A stretch of 64,000 bases of DNA from Chimonanthus salicifolius (taxonomy: Eukaryota > Streptophyta > Magnoliopsida > Laurales > Calycanthaceae), in assembly GCA_013350335.1 (NCBI GenBank), contig CM023539.1, positions 25,165,043 through 25,229,042 of the forward strand, in the 5' to 3' direction. The notes under the pieces were generated by a model, which was not told the origin of the DNA, searched no databases, and saw only the letters and a program-made list of their open reading frames with translations. A program made the translations under genes and the position numbers. Below, in pieces: positions 23,776 to 32,717 of this stretch (position 1 is the stretch's first letter; each line of letters opens with the position of its first letter).

Positions 23776-23975
23776 TGTAACGACTCGTCCCGCTAGCATG
23801 ATATTGTCCGTTTTGGGCTCACACACGGCTCGCATGGTTTCAATTGACGAGCTAACCCACGGTTGCTCCCAAAATGCCTCATGCTAGATGGAGAAAGGCT
23901 ACCGCTATACATCAGGGAATTTCTAATGCAACTGGCAATGTGAGACTTAAGCACCCTCTGGGGCGGGGTATTACA
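23776..23975 (-). repeat. 3' LTR of the TRIM
   Basis: On the minus strand it runs TGTAATACCCCGCCCC ... GACGAGTCGTTACA. It differs from its partner at scattered bases, with blocks such as CACATTGCCAGTTGCATTAG fully shared. Confidence 0.93.
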
Positions 23976-23990
23976 ACCTACCCCTTCTTA
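23976..23990 (-). other. Polypurine tract of the TRIM
   Basis: On the minus strand TAAGAAGGGGTAGGT directly precedes the 3' LTR, where a plus-strand primer is expected. Confidence 0.8.
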
Positions 23991-24055
23991 GAGCCGTTTC
24001 TGGCTTTGCACACACAACAACCAAGCCCACACCCTTAAGCAGAGAGTTGAACCAT

Positions 24056-24067
24056 GCTCTGATACCA
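24056..24067 (-). other. Primer-binding site of the TRIM
   Basis: On the minus strand TGGTATCAGAGC lies two bases after the 5' LTR. This is the standard plant sequence complementary to the 3' end of initiator methionine tRNA. Confidence 0.9.
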
Positions 24068-24069
24068 TT

Positions 24070-24272
24070 TGTAACGACCCATCTCGCTAGCATGATATTG
24101 TTCGCTTTGTGTCTCACACATGGCCCGCACGACTTTCAATTTGCGAGCGAACTCACTGTTGCTCCCAAAAAGCCTCATGCTAGAAGGAGGAATGCTACTA
24201 CTTATATACCAAGGAATTTCTAATGCAACTGGCAATGTGGGACTTTGGCACCCTCTGGGGCAGGGTATTATA
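24070..24272 (-). repeat. 5' LTR of the TRIM
   Basis: It is the partner of 23776-23975. The first two bases are mutated (TA instead of TG); the end GATGGGTCGTTACA is intact. Confidence 0.93.
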
Positions 24273-24297
24273 GAAATAGCATACTTGATGACATCGA

Positions 24298-24532
24298 TGT
24301 AGAATTTAATAATGAGAAAGAGACGGAGAAGAATTTTTTTCTGTATTGAATATAGTGTATTTTCCTCTTAGAGGATATAAGTATAAATAGGAAAAATGGA
24401 GCCAATTAAGATGGCCAATAAAAGGAAATACACTAAGCAAATCCTCATCTTCACTCAATCATACAACCATACAACTGACCTTCCAAAATAAGATTAGTCG
24501 GGTCGGTTTGTCCTAAATTGGGTCCCACAACA
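24298..24532 (-). repeat. 3' LTR of the nested copia
   Basis: It runs from TGTAGAATTTAATAATGAG to GGGTCCCACAACA on the + strand and matches 29391-29647 along its length. Confidence 0.92.
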
Positions 24533-24544
24533 CCCCCCCTGAAG
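24533..24544 (-). other. Polypurine tract of the nested copia
   Basis: The minus strand reads CTTCAGGGGGGG directly before the 3' LTR. Confidence 0.85.
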
Positions 24545-24559
24545 TTGGTTCGAAGATGT

Positions 24560-25271
24560 CTAATAAACCCAACTTGCCAATAACCGAAGTAAGTTGATGA
24601 TGAGGAACCGACTTGGTCAAGATATCTGCTAGTTGATCTTTAGATTGCAGATGAGGAGTGACAAGTCATCCTTCAGAAATATGTTGTTGAAGAAAGTGAC
24701 AATCAACCTCAATGTGCTTGGTCCACTCATGAAAGACCTGATTGGAGGCAATGTTGATGGCCGCCTGATTGTCACAGAACATAACAAGGGATTCACCAGG
24801 AGCAAAATCTAACTCCATAAGAAACTGACGGACCCAAAGGAGTTCAACCGTAGTATTGTCCATCGCACGATACTCTGCTTCAGCATTGGAGCAAGCAACA
24901 ACAAACTGCTTTTTGCTACGCCAACAGACTAAATGAGAACCCAAGAAGACACAATAACCAGTGGTGGAGTGACGATCAACTCTCTCCGGCCCAATCGACA
25001 TCTGAATAGCCACGAACAGAGAGGGAAGACTGCCGTGTGAAGAAAAATCTCCGTCCTGGAAAAGCTTTAAGATAGCGCAGAATGCGGAAGACAACATGAA
25101 GATGGGTATTCCGTGGAGCGTGCATGAATTGGTTGCCACACCAATTGCATATGAGATATCTGGTTGGGTGATAGTGAGGAAAATCAGTGTCCCTACCAAC
25201 TTCTGATAAAAAGCAGGAGTGTCAAGAGGGGTTCGGTTTGAAGTTGATAACTTTGTCTTGACATCTTGCAA
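24560..25271 (-). pseudogene. Copia RNase H and pol C-terminus
   Basis: The reading frame shows KQFVVACSNAEAEYRAM and later CDNQAAINIASN and EWTKHIEVDCHFL, the conserved blocks of copia RNase H, which removes the RNA strand during replication. The usual catalytic Asp of the N-terminal part is obscured by a disturbed stretch around RHSTTGYCVF. The C-terminus continues past a stop at about 24667 as DQLADILTK and GLLDIFE, ending next to the polypurine tract. The frame is broken by shifts from the reverse transcriptase part. Confidence 0.88.
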
Positions 25272-26428
25272 CCAGAGTATCCGACATCCTGTAGGAGATC
25301 AATGCCATACTTGCGCTGAGATAAAAAGAGTCCTCGAGAAAAACGAGCGACTTCGATACCAAGAAAGTAATGCAACGACCCCAGATCTTTAATAGCAAAT
25401 GTGCGTTGTAGATATGCTGTGAATGTAGAAATAGCTGTAGCATCATTACCTGTGAGGAGAATGTCATCAATATACACCACTAGAAGCATGACCACAGAGT
25501 TACGACGGTAGATAAACACTAAGTGATCCATCTGACATCCAGAGAAACGATAAGGCAACAAAGTATTGCTGAACTTCTCAAACTAAGCTCGTGGTGACTG
25601 CTTGAACCAATAGAGAGCTTATCTGAGTTTGGAGACGGAGTGGGGCTCCCCCTGATTGACAAACACTAGTGGTGTGAGCATATATATGTCATCTTGAAGA
25701 TCACCATGAAGGAAGGCATTCTTCACATCTAACTAATGCAATGGCCAGTCTTGAGTGGTGGCAATGGAGATTAAGATTCGAACATATGTAATCTTGGCCA
25801 CAGGTGAGAATGTTTCTTGATAATCCACCCTTTAAGTTTGTGTGAATTCTTTAGCCATGAGTTGAGCTTTATACCGAGCAATGGAGCCATCTTGATTATG
25901 CTTTAAAGCAAATACCCATTTGCATCCAACTGGAGTCTTCCCTTGAGGCAGGAGAACCATGTCCCAGGTATGTTTTTTCTCAAGGGCTGTGAGTTCTTCG
26001 TCCATGGCTGCCTTCCAGGAGGGATCACGACGGGCAATGTCAATCCTTTTCAGAATCTTAATGCTTTCCAAAGCTGTAAGAAAACTGTGATAGGCAGGAG
26101 AAACAACATGATATGATACAAAATGGTCAAGGGGATGATTGGTACAAGTCCGTGTACCTTTTTGGAGTGCAATGGGAAGATCAGATGCACCAGTGGTGGA
26201 AGGTTCTGGACCAGGGACAAATGAAGTGGTGGTGGTGTTGAGAAGTTGAGGCTGGATCCGTCGACATTGATATACGAGAGTGGGCTTCTCAGAGCGAGTA
26301 GGACTCAAGTCAAAAGAGAGGAGAGGAAAAATTGGAGAAGGCGAAGAGACAGATGGTGAAGGAAAGTAGGGGACAATCTCGAAGAAGGTGATATCCATAG
26401 ACACATATTTTGCCAGTGACAGGATCAA
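25193..26428 (-). pseudogene. Copia reverse transcriptase
   Basis: The N-terminal part is at 26100-25832 (PSWKAAMDEELTALEKKHTW, then GCKWVFALKHNQDGSIARYKA), and the catalytic YIDDILLTGND is at about 25480-25450. Then follow FAIKDLGSLHYFLGIEV and LFLSQRKYGIDLL, all conserved in copia reverse transcriptase. The segment between 25832 and 25561 is out of frame or contains stops. The first bases of the frame at 26428-26150 are the variable linker after integrase. Confidence 0.9.
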
Positions 26429-26606
26429 GACATTTATAGCTTTTATGGAATGATGAATAGCTTAGAAAGACACTTCTCACAGTACGTGGAGAGTTTATCA
26501 CCAAAGAATTGGTGAACGAAGCAGACACATCCAAAACTATGCAAGGGAAGAAGAGAAATGCGTTTATGGGTGAGAAAAGGTTAATAGGTGATTTGTCCAA
26601 CAACAC

Positions 26607-27146
26607 CTAGGATGGCATGCGGTTGATAAGGTAACAGGAGGTTAAGACTGCCTCGTGCCAGTATGACTGTGGGACATGCATGGTAAAGAGGAAAGATCGA
26701 GCGACCTCAAGAAGATGTCTGTTTTTCGGTTCAGTTACACCATTTTGTTGTGGTGTAGAGGGACAAGACAGTTGGGATTCGACACCATTCTCTTGCATAA
26801 ATTTAACAAAGCAATGGGACAAATATTCCTCCCTATTATCGCTACGCAAAATTTTAATTTTAAAATCAAATTGAATTGCTACCCAATTGTAAAATGTGCG
26901 AAAATGATCAAACACTTCGGACTTATGTTTCATGATATAAATCCATGTCATGCGAGGATAATCATCAATGAATGACACAATACCCAAAACCAGTGCGAGA
27001 GAAGGAGGAAAACATGTTCTACTATTTTTGCCATATTGGCAAGGTTCACACTCAAAATGTTGAAAAGATAAAGAAGGAACAAGTTTCTTTAACCCGAAAT
27101 CAGATGGATGTCCTAGTCGGCAATGCCAAAGCCACACATCAAACAA
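26607..27146 (-). pseudogene. Copia integrase
   Basis: It begins with the GAG-pre-integrase block WLWHCRLGHPSDFGLKKL and CEPCQYGK, continues into the catalytic core (FIDDYPRMTWIYIMKHKSEV, FKIKILRSDNREEYLS, CPSTPQQNGVTEPKNRHLLE). The core D-D-E pattern can be seen, but RSDNGGEY has become RSDNREEY and AERKNRH has become TEPKNRH, so activity is doubtful. The frame is open for 179 codons and continues in another frame after 26607. Confidence 0.9.
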
Positions 27147-27589
27147 GGAGGAGGTTGAGTAGGCTTCAGAAGAACCAGCCGGATGATCAAGAAGATATAA
27201 GCCTTCAACTTCACGTCCATCACCAATCGCTTACCTCGTGGTCAGATCTAAAAGACACAATGAGAGGGAAAGAAAGTGGTTGAGCAACAAAACTGTTTAG
27301 TGAGTGCACTGACAGAACGTAAGTTATGAGATAAATGAGGAACATGTAACACAGGTAGAAGACGCAAGGTGGAAGAGAAAATGGATGGTCCAATTTCCAG
27401 CAATGGTAGTAGATGAACTATTAGCTAATTTAACTTTATCACAAGAGACAGGAGAAATGAAAGCGAAAAGATTAGACATACCAACCATACGATCAGTGGC
27501 CCCAGAATCGATGATCTAAGAATGAGAGAAGGCATGATTGGCAAAGGACACTGTACCTGAAGTTGATGAGATAACATTGGAAACCTCGG

Positions 27590-28568
27590 AGGGTTGAAGA
27601 CGATCTAGTTGTTGTAACAACAAGTTAAAGTCCTGACGAGTTACTGGGGCATTGTTACTGACCACATCAGAGGAGGAGGTAACAGGCGGGGCAGCGGCAA
27701 CAATTGCTTGTTTCGGTCGCCCATGCAGTTTGCATAAGTAATAACAGAATGCTTCGTCATCTTACAATAAGTGCAGAACCGAGATCCCTTCTTTCGGGGA
27801 TTTTTGGTGTCACGATGAAGATCAGAAGAGGGATCCTTGCCATGAGAACCAGAAGCCCCACGCGCTGGAGAAGGCATGGAAGGATGAGTGGTTACCATTG
27901 CGGACCGTTCTGCCGACAGAGAAGTCATAACCAGACGACACCTATCATCTCGAAGTAAGGCAGAGTTCTTCGAATAAGTTTGAAATCCTGGTTGAGGTCA
28001 GCCAATAACTCAAAGGTTTGTCGTCGATTAAGGAATTATTTATAGAGAACAACATCAACAGGGTCTACAAACTTAATAGATTCAAGTTGATCTAACTCGA
28101 GCCAACATGTTTGCATTTGTGAGTAGTATTGAATCAATGAGAGCTCCCCCTGTCGAAGGTGAGATGCGGTCTGATATAACTCATAGAGGCGGGCATAATT
28201 ATTTCCATCAGATACAAGGCTTTAATGGAGTCCCACACATCCTTGGCTGTCGGAAGGGTATAAACAATACCACGAACATGATTCTCCATAGAGTGAAGTA
28301 GCCATGTCTGGACCAAGGAATTATTAGCCTTCCATGTGCGATAAGAGGAATCCGTCTTGGCTGGTTCAAGAGCAGTACCATCAATATAATCGGACAATTG
28401 TTTTGCATTAAGAAACATTTAGGCGGAGTGAGATCATTGGAAGTAATTGGTCTCATTCAATAAAATAGTGGTGATCTTGCCAATATGTTGGGGTCCAGAG
28501 GATGCCATATCAGGGAAAGAAGAGTCCACAGAGGATGATATCTTATGTTGTTTCGTAGATGAAGCCAT
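27590..28568 (-). pseudogene. Copia gag
   Basis: The start is ATGGCTTCATCTACG (28568), followed by a stretch matching the gag at 62415 (HIGKI, NETNYFQ, MFLNAKQLSDYIDG, NNSLVQTW, LHSMENHV, YTLPTAKDVWDSIKALY). A TGA replaces a Trp codon in the FQWSH segment and further frame changes follow. A zinc knuckle begins FCTYCKMTKHS at about 27790 and is degenerate after the His. Gag forms the particle shell and packages RNA. Confidence 0.87.
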
Positions 28569-29380
28569 GATGGGAAGGCAAGTATGCAATCACAAGAAGA
28601 AGGGGAAGGTGGACTATGCTGCGTAGATCAGAGCAAAAACATGCCCAAAACTAGTCGCAGAGGCGGCTATGGCTGCAGTAGAAGAAGTCCTCAACGTGGG
28701 TTGCACTGGTGATGGAAGGTGATGAAGCCCGGGGGGATAGAGGCACGGGACATGGGAGAACTTAGTAGGCCTTAGTGGAGACGAAAGGAGCAGAAGAGCC
28801 CCCAAATCTAGGCAGAAAAGGTCAAACAGAGAAGGGCTGACGTCCCAGGCAGTAGTAGAGAAAACGGTCCATGACAGAGAAGAAGGGGATCCACCAAGTG
28901 CGATGAATACCAGGCCCAGGGGCGATCCTGGTGTTGAGAAGCCAGGTGTCAGAAAGGCACCAGTGGAGCAGATCTTGTTAGAAGAAGCCAGAAACAACAG
29001 GGGCCTGGGCGGAAGAGGATATGTGAGGAAAACAACCATTGAGCCCCCACGTGGAACCGAGATGGGAGGGTAACCTGAGGCGCAGAGAGAGGAGCCTAGG
29101 GCGATGCTTGGGGTGTCAATCCTTGCTGCAAAAGTGCAAGATCCACATGGATCAAAAGGAGAAAACTTCACAACAGATTGTGAGACCAGGAACGTCGTTG
29201 GTCCAGAATAGAGCAACAAGGACTTGCCGACTGAGGCAAGGAGCAGATGCAAGACAACAGACGGATAACCCTACAAAAATCAGCAGGGGAAATAGGAGCC
29301 ACCAACGAGAACTCCACCGAACAGTAGATCAACAGTGGGGAAGAATAATCCTTCAAGAAAGTGTCCAAAAAATCAGTTTT
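28569..29380 (-). other. Leader region of the nested copia
   Basis: This is the roughly 810-base stretch between PBS and gag start. It corresponds to the leader of the copy at 61415-62414, which is also rich in GGGACC/GGGCCC phrases. Open frames within it are not known proteins. Confidence 0.6.
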
Positions 29381-29390
29381 GCTGATACCA
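29381..29390 (-). other. Primer-binding site of the nested copia
   Basis: TGGTATCAGC (minus strand) abuts the 5' LTR end, matching initiator-Met tRNA. Confidence 0.9.
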
Positions 29391-29647
29391 TGTAGAATTT
29401 AATAATGAGAAAAAGTATAAAGAAGAAAAGGAGAAAAGATGGAGAAGAAATCTTCTCTGTATTGAGTATATTGTGTATTTTTCTATTAGAGGATACAAAC
29501 ATAAATAGGAAAAAGGGAGCCAATTAAGATGGCCAAAAAAGGAAACACTAAGCAAATCCTTATCTACACTCAATCATACAATCATATAGTTGACTTTCCA
29601 AAATAGGATTAGTCAGGTCAATTTGTCCTGAATTGGGTCCCACAACA
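29391..29647 (-). repeat. 5' LTR of the nested copia
   Basis: It runs from TGTAGAATTTAATAATGAG to GGGTCCCACAACA on the + strand and pairs with 24298-24532. Confidence 0.92.
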
Positions 29648-29652
29648 ATTGA

Positions 29653-29905
29653 GAGTTATGAAATTTCCATGTTATATGCTTCTCTCAATGTCATCCCAAA
29701 GGTTTAAAATTTTTGGTCTTAATCATTTTGGTTGAACCTATGGTTACTTCTTCTACAAGATGTGGGACCAACCTATCATGATGGTTTCCCAAGCAATGTT
29801 GTCTAAGGATATTAGAATTATTTTCATTTTTATTTTCCAATGAGTATAATTGGAGCCATCAAAGTACAAAGGTCTTTCTACATCTAAACCTTCACCCAAA
29901 TACAT
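29653..29905 (-). pseudogene. N-terminal part of SIRE-like copia gag
   Basis: From ATG at 29905 the minus strand reads MYLGEGLDVERPLYFDGSNY and then THWKIKMKIIL and WETIMIGW, the standard N-terminus of copia gag (PPxFDGxNYxxWKxxM). Stops and shifts follow (GWSHIL then TAG). It is continued at 24297 after removal of the nested copia. Confidence 0.82.
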
Positions 29906-30006
29906 TGTTCTAGCAAAGGATCAACTCCAGGAGGTTAAGTCAAATACGGAGTAACCTTGTTCTTGATGCCACTTGTAAGTTCGGGCTAGAACATTACCTG
30001 TTCTAG

Positions 30007-30060
30007 AGGAGGAGGAGGAGGAGGAGGAGGAGGAGGAGGGGGAGGGGTGGGTGGGTGGGT
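30007..30060 (+). repeat. (GGA)n tract running into GGGGG/GGGT repeats
   Basis: About ten GGA units are followed by GGGGGAGGGGTGGGTGGGTG. The deleted partner LTR has only GGTTCTGGGGTGAATAGG here, so the tract expanded in this copy. Its many G runs fit a G-quadruplex. Confidence 0.9.
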
Positions 30061-30799
30061 GTAGGACCTTTTCAAATTTTAATTAGTCTTTTAAAATGAA
30101 TCAAATCAAATGTGAATTAATTAAACGAATTATGTGCAATGAAATAATGGAAATTGCAAATAACCAAGCCACAAAACAAACTGCAAACAATCACACATGC
30201 ACAACAATTTATAGTGGTTCAGTTAAACAACATACATCCACTCTTAGACTCACCCTACCTTGGGCTACCAGAAACACACTATGAAAGTGTGAACTACCCT
30301 ATCAATACACTCCTAGTTTTTGAAAGGTTCGACCACTGAGGTCTACTCCTTGACACTTATTTTTTATGGTGGTTCGATCAGAAATGTTTACTCCTCCTTA
30401 CAATGTAAAAAGAAATGAAAAAGAACACTTGCGTTGGTCTTGAGCACAGATCTGATTAGTGTTCTTCAAATGACTCCTCCGTGCTTCGGCCTTCAACGAA
30501 TGATTGATCTCCAATGATTGCAACTGAGGAGGCTAGGTCTAGGGTAATGTCAAGATGCTATAGTAATCCCTAGTTGATTAACTCTTAATCACATCGAAAA
30601 GAAGCTTAACACAACTTTAGGTATACCTCCAACATTAGGAGATGTGATTAAGGAATGCTTAGAGAGGTTTAATGATGTTTGACAATGGTAGGAACCTTTG
30701 TTGAGAGTCTAGGTTGCTTAGGCTTAATCTCACAATTAATTGGCTTAATTTTGCTTAGAGAAATGAGTTGTATTTATAGATTTACTATTCACAACTGCT

Positions 30800-31065
30800 A
30801 GTCTTCGAGTACTCGGGACTTTGCTTCAAGTACTCTTAGTCTACAATGGCTAGTACACCTCAGCAAACGGATAGCCTTCGAGTACTCGAGGAGCCTGTCT
30901 CGAGTACTCGGGACATCCTCGAGGACTCGGGACAGCCTCGAGGGCTTGGATTTGAGAACTGAGAAATTTTATAGTCAACAAGTTTGCTCTCAGATACTAT
31001 AGTGCCTCAAGTACTCGGGAAAGGTCTCGAGTACTCGAGCCAACAATGCCTTGAGTACTTGAGCC
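30800..31065. repeat. About eleven CGAGTACTCG-type palindromes
   Basis: Centres fall at about 30810, 30831, 30854, 30883, 30905, 30924, 30943, 30995, 31012, 31032 and 31056. Spacing is 17-29 with one gap of 52, averaging near 21-22. Best words are CTTCGAGTACTCGG, TTCGAGTACTCGAG, CTCGAGTACTCGG and CTCGAGTACTCGAG; others are degenerate (CGAGGACTCG, TGAGTACTTG). Confidence 0.88.
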
Positions 31066-31358
31066 TGACAGATAGCCAAAAGTCTGACTTTATGTTTTTG
31101 ATGGGCATTTTGTGATTTTTGGGTTTCATAATAGATTCTACACTATAGTCCTTTATCTGAGGGTGTTTGGGTTCAACCTAGTGTCCATTATGTCCATTTT
31201 ACCTATGTGGTTGCCAAACACATGGAGAGATGCCCGCGTCATGCTTCCGGCCTTCGATCAACTGGATTAACCGACTTCATTCTCCCAAGGCAAGGCCTAA
31301 CACAGTCACGGAATTGACAAAATATAGACTCGGTCAAATTCGGGGCACTAAAACTCCA

Positions 31359-32069
31359 TTTATTAAATAACCCACTAAAGAAGGAACAATCACCTATTTA
31401 GGATGAAGAAACATGCAAAGAGCATGGGGTTTTTAATAACCCATTGTGGAAGGAGAGAGAGATGCAAACAGAATGGTTCTTTTCTCAATACCCCATTAAG
31501 GAAGAGCCCACTCACCCACGCCTCTCATTCGGGGTCTCTAATCTCTTTCGTATTTATCAGCTGTATGGTTCAACTACACCTGTTATACATGAATTATGCA
31601 TATCGAACATTTAATACACAATCTGTAATTTTCTGAATAATACTTTACTTTTTTTTTAAAAAAAATAATATGCCGATACACGAATAATACGCATTTTGAA
31701 CAACTAGAGTTGTGGCTAGGCTCCTCATCCATTACTAAGCCTAGTTATTTCAGATACCTTTTTCTGTAAGAAGCTTTTCTTTAATTTTTTTGGCTAGAAT
31801 AAAACCATGTTTTTACCTAAAATGGAATAAAAAACATTAATATTATCTTTATCTTTAACATAGTTGATATTTAATCTAAGTTAAGAAAGGTAAATTTAAT
31901 TTTAGATACAATATCGTTAACATTTTTTACAAAAAGGGATAGAACTTAAATTCCTATTTTTCTTTGTTTCCTCCTACTATCCTGGTCATGTCCAAAATAG
32001 AGTGATAACATGTTACTTCTTCTTTGTAACTAAAAAATGTTGAAACAATTGAATATATCTTGGTTGTAG
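31359..32069 (+). other. Remainder of intron 1
   Basis: This is intron sequence with no recognisable element. It ends with the acceptor TTGGTTGTAG|GTAGGC. Confidence 0.6.
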
Positions 32070-32123
32070 GTAGGCCATGTTCGTATTCGGCAGCATGTGA
32101 ATCCACTCAGCTCATTTTTTATG
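32070..32123 (+). CDS. Exon 2 of TrmB-family tRNA (guanine-N7)-methyltransferase
   Basis: The 18 codons read VGHVRIRQHVNPLSSFFM, the highly conserved GHVRxRQHVNPLSS block of plant TrmB-type proteins. Acceptor is TTGTAG and donor ATG|GTAAGG; both borders are phase 0, so it joins exons 1 and 3 in frame. It is a micro-exon too short to be found by reading-frame length, and it sits between two very long introns. Confidence 0.9.
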
Positions 32124-32262
32124 GTAAGGAAGAAGCTTTTCATTTTTCATTTTTTTTTTGTTTGGGAATGATAATGGAAGTTGTTCTTATCATTTTGTGG
32201 CATTTGATGAAAATGTCTATTAAGTGGCACATTTGTATTTTCCTAAACAATGGATGCTTTTT

Positions 32263-32704
32263 TTTGACAGTAAAGACCATATATTATATTAAGTCGTAAG
32301 TGGCAACAGTTACATGCCCAACTATCAAGGCTCCATCAAACCAAAGGCATATGTACGATTTCAACTTACTAAGTACCTTTTGCCAACCCCATTGCCATAT
32401 CCTAAGGGCATTTAAGCCCACAAAAAGAGACATTTCTTTCAGTCTAACCCCACAAAGGACGCACAAACCCATCCCCCCAAAACACATGCTCCATTGTTCC
32501 TATCCAGTTAGTCAAAGTTGGAGTTTGAGGTAGAGACTTCTTGGTATATTTTGCCCCTCTCCTTCATAACTGCATGTTCCACACTTTTTGGGAGCTGGTC
32601 TTCCATGTCAAACCTCCAAGGACAAGGAGGCCTCATCGTAGCCTGCTTATGAGCAACATAGTTAGCTTATGACTAGTAGAGTTAGCCTCTATTAGACAGA
32701 AAAC
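32263..32704 (-). mobile_element. Short L1-type LINE remnant
   Basis: A poly-T run at its left (a poly-A tail on the minus strand) is followed by GACAGTAAAGACC...TTATATTAAG, typical of the 3' end of plant L1 elements. ATGGATGCTTTTT is repeated at 32250-32262 and 32705-32717, a target-site duplication. It lies 140 bp after exon 2 in intron 2. The 76-codon and smaller frames in it are not clearly a known domain. Confidence 0.65.
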
Positions 32705-32717
32705 ATGGATGCTTTTT

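Larger units (their letters stand above)
23776..24272 (-). mobile_element. Complete TRIM (terminal-repeat retrotransposon in miniature)
   Basis: Two LTRs of 200 and 203 bp flank a 94-bp interior with no coding capacity. A perfect 5-bp target duplication GAAAT lies at 23771-23775 and 24273-24277. The interior has a primer-binding site TGGTATCAGAGC (initiator-Met tRNA) and a purine tract AAGAAGGGGTAG on the minus strand. LTR ends are TGTAATACCC...GTCGTTACA. The 5' LTR start has changed to TATAATACCC. It depends on proteins from another element. Confidence 0.95.
24298..29647 (-). mobile_element. Nearly full-length Ty1/copia element with short LTRs, coding-defective
   Basis: LTRs of 235 bp (24298-24532) and 257 bp (29391-29647) with ends TGTTGTGGGACC...AAATTCTACA enclose leader, gag, integrase, reverse transcriptase and RNase H in copia order on the minus strand. 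Flanks ATCGA (24293-24297) and ATTGA (29648-29652) are a target duplication with one change. PBS and polypurine tract abut the LTRs. Stops and frameshifts interrupt gag and pol, so it is not autonomous. It has inserted into the gag of the SIRE-like element. Two more copies of the same family are at about 39.2-39.97 kb and 61.1-64 kb. Confidence 0.93.
22350..31353 (-). mobile_element. SIRE-like Ty1/copia element, gag only, carrying two nested elements
   Basis: TGTAAGTCCAGGC starts it at 22350 and the right end is GGGGCACTAAAA (ancestrally ...ACTAACA). CTCCA flanks both sides exactly (22345-22349, 31354-31358). LTRs are 22350-22655 and 29974-31353. Inside on the minus strand is a decayed copia gag, but I find no integrase, reverse transcriptase or RNase H belonging to it; gag is followed within about 400 bases by the left LTR. 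It is therefore a gag-only derivative about 3.1 kb long once the nested elements are removed. A 5.35 kb copia (24298-29647) and a 497-bp TRIM (23776-24272) sit inside the gag. Confidence 0.82.
29974..31353 (-). repeat. Right (5') LTR of the SIRE-like element
   Basis: This is the intact 1380-bp LTR. On the minus strand it starts at the CACTAAAA end and reads GCCCCGAATTTGACCGAGTC, like the solo LTR at 43756 (TGTAAGTGCCCC). It holds an (GGA)n/G-rich block (30007-30060), a TAGTGGTTCAG segment (30211) and the CGAGTACTCG array (30800-31065). The sequence next to it (AGTGGCATCAAGAAC on the minus strand) is a degenerate primer-binding site. Confidence 0.85.

Noticed and set aside
23167..23835. A single 222-codon gene on the minus strand
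   Set aside because: Its first 20 codons are TRIM LTR sequence read through the insertion joint; the rest is decayed copia gag.
28614..29252. 212-codon open frame on the minus strand
   Set aside because: It lies wholly in the copia leader between PBS and gag, has no domain, and its counterpart in the copy at 61.4-62.4 kb is not kept as the same protein.
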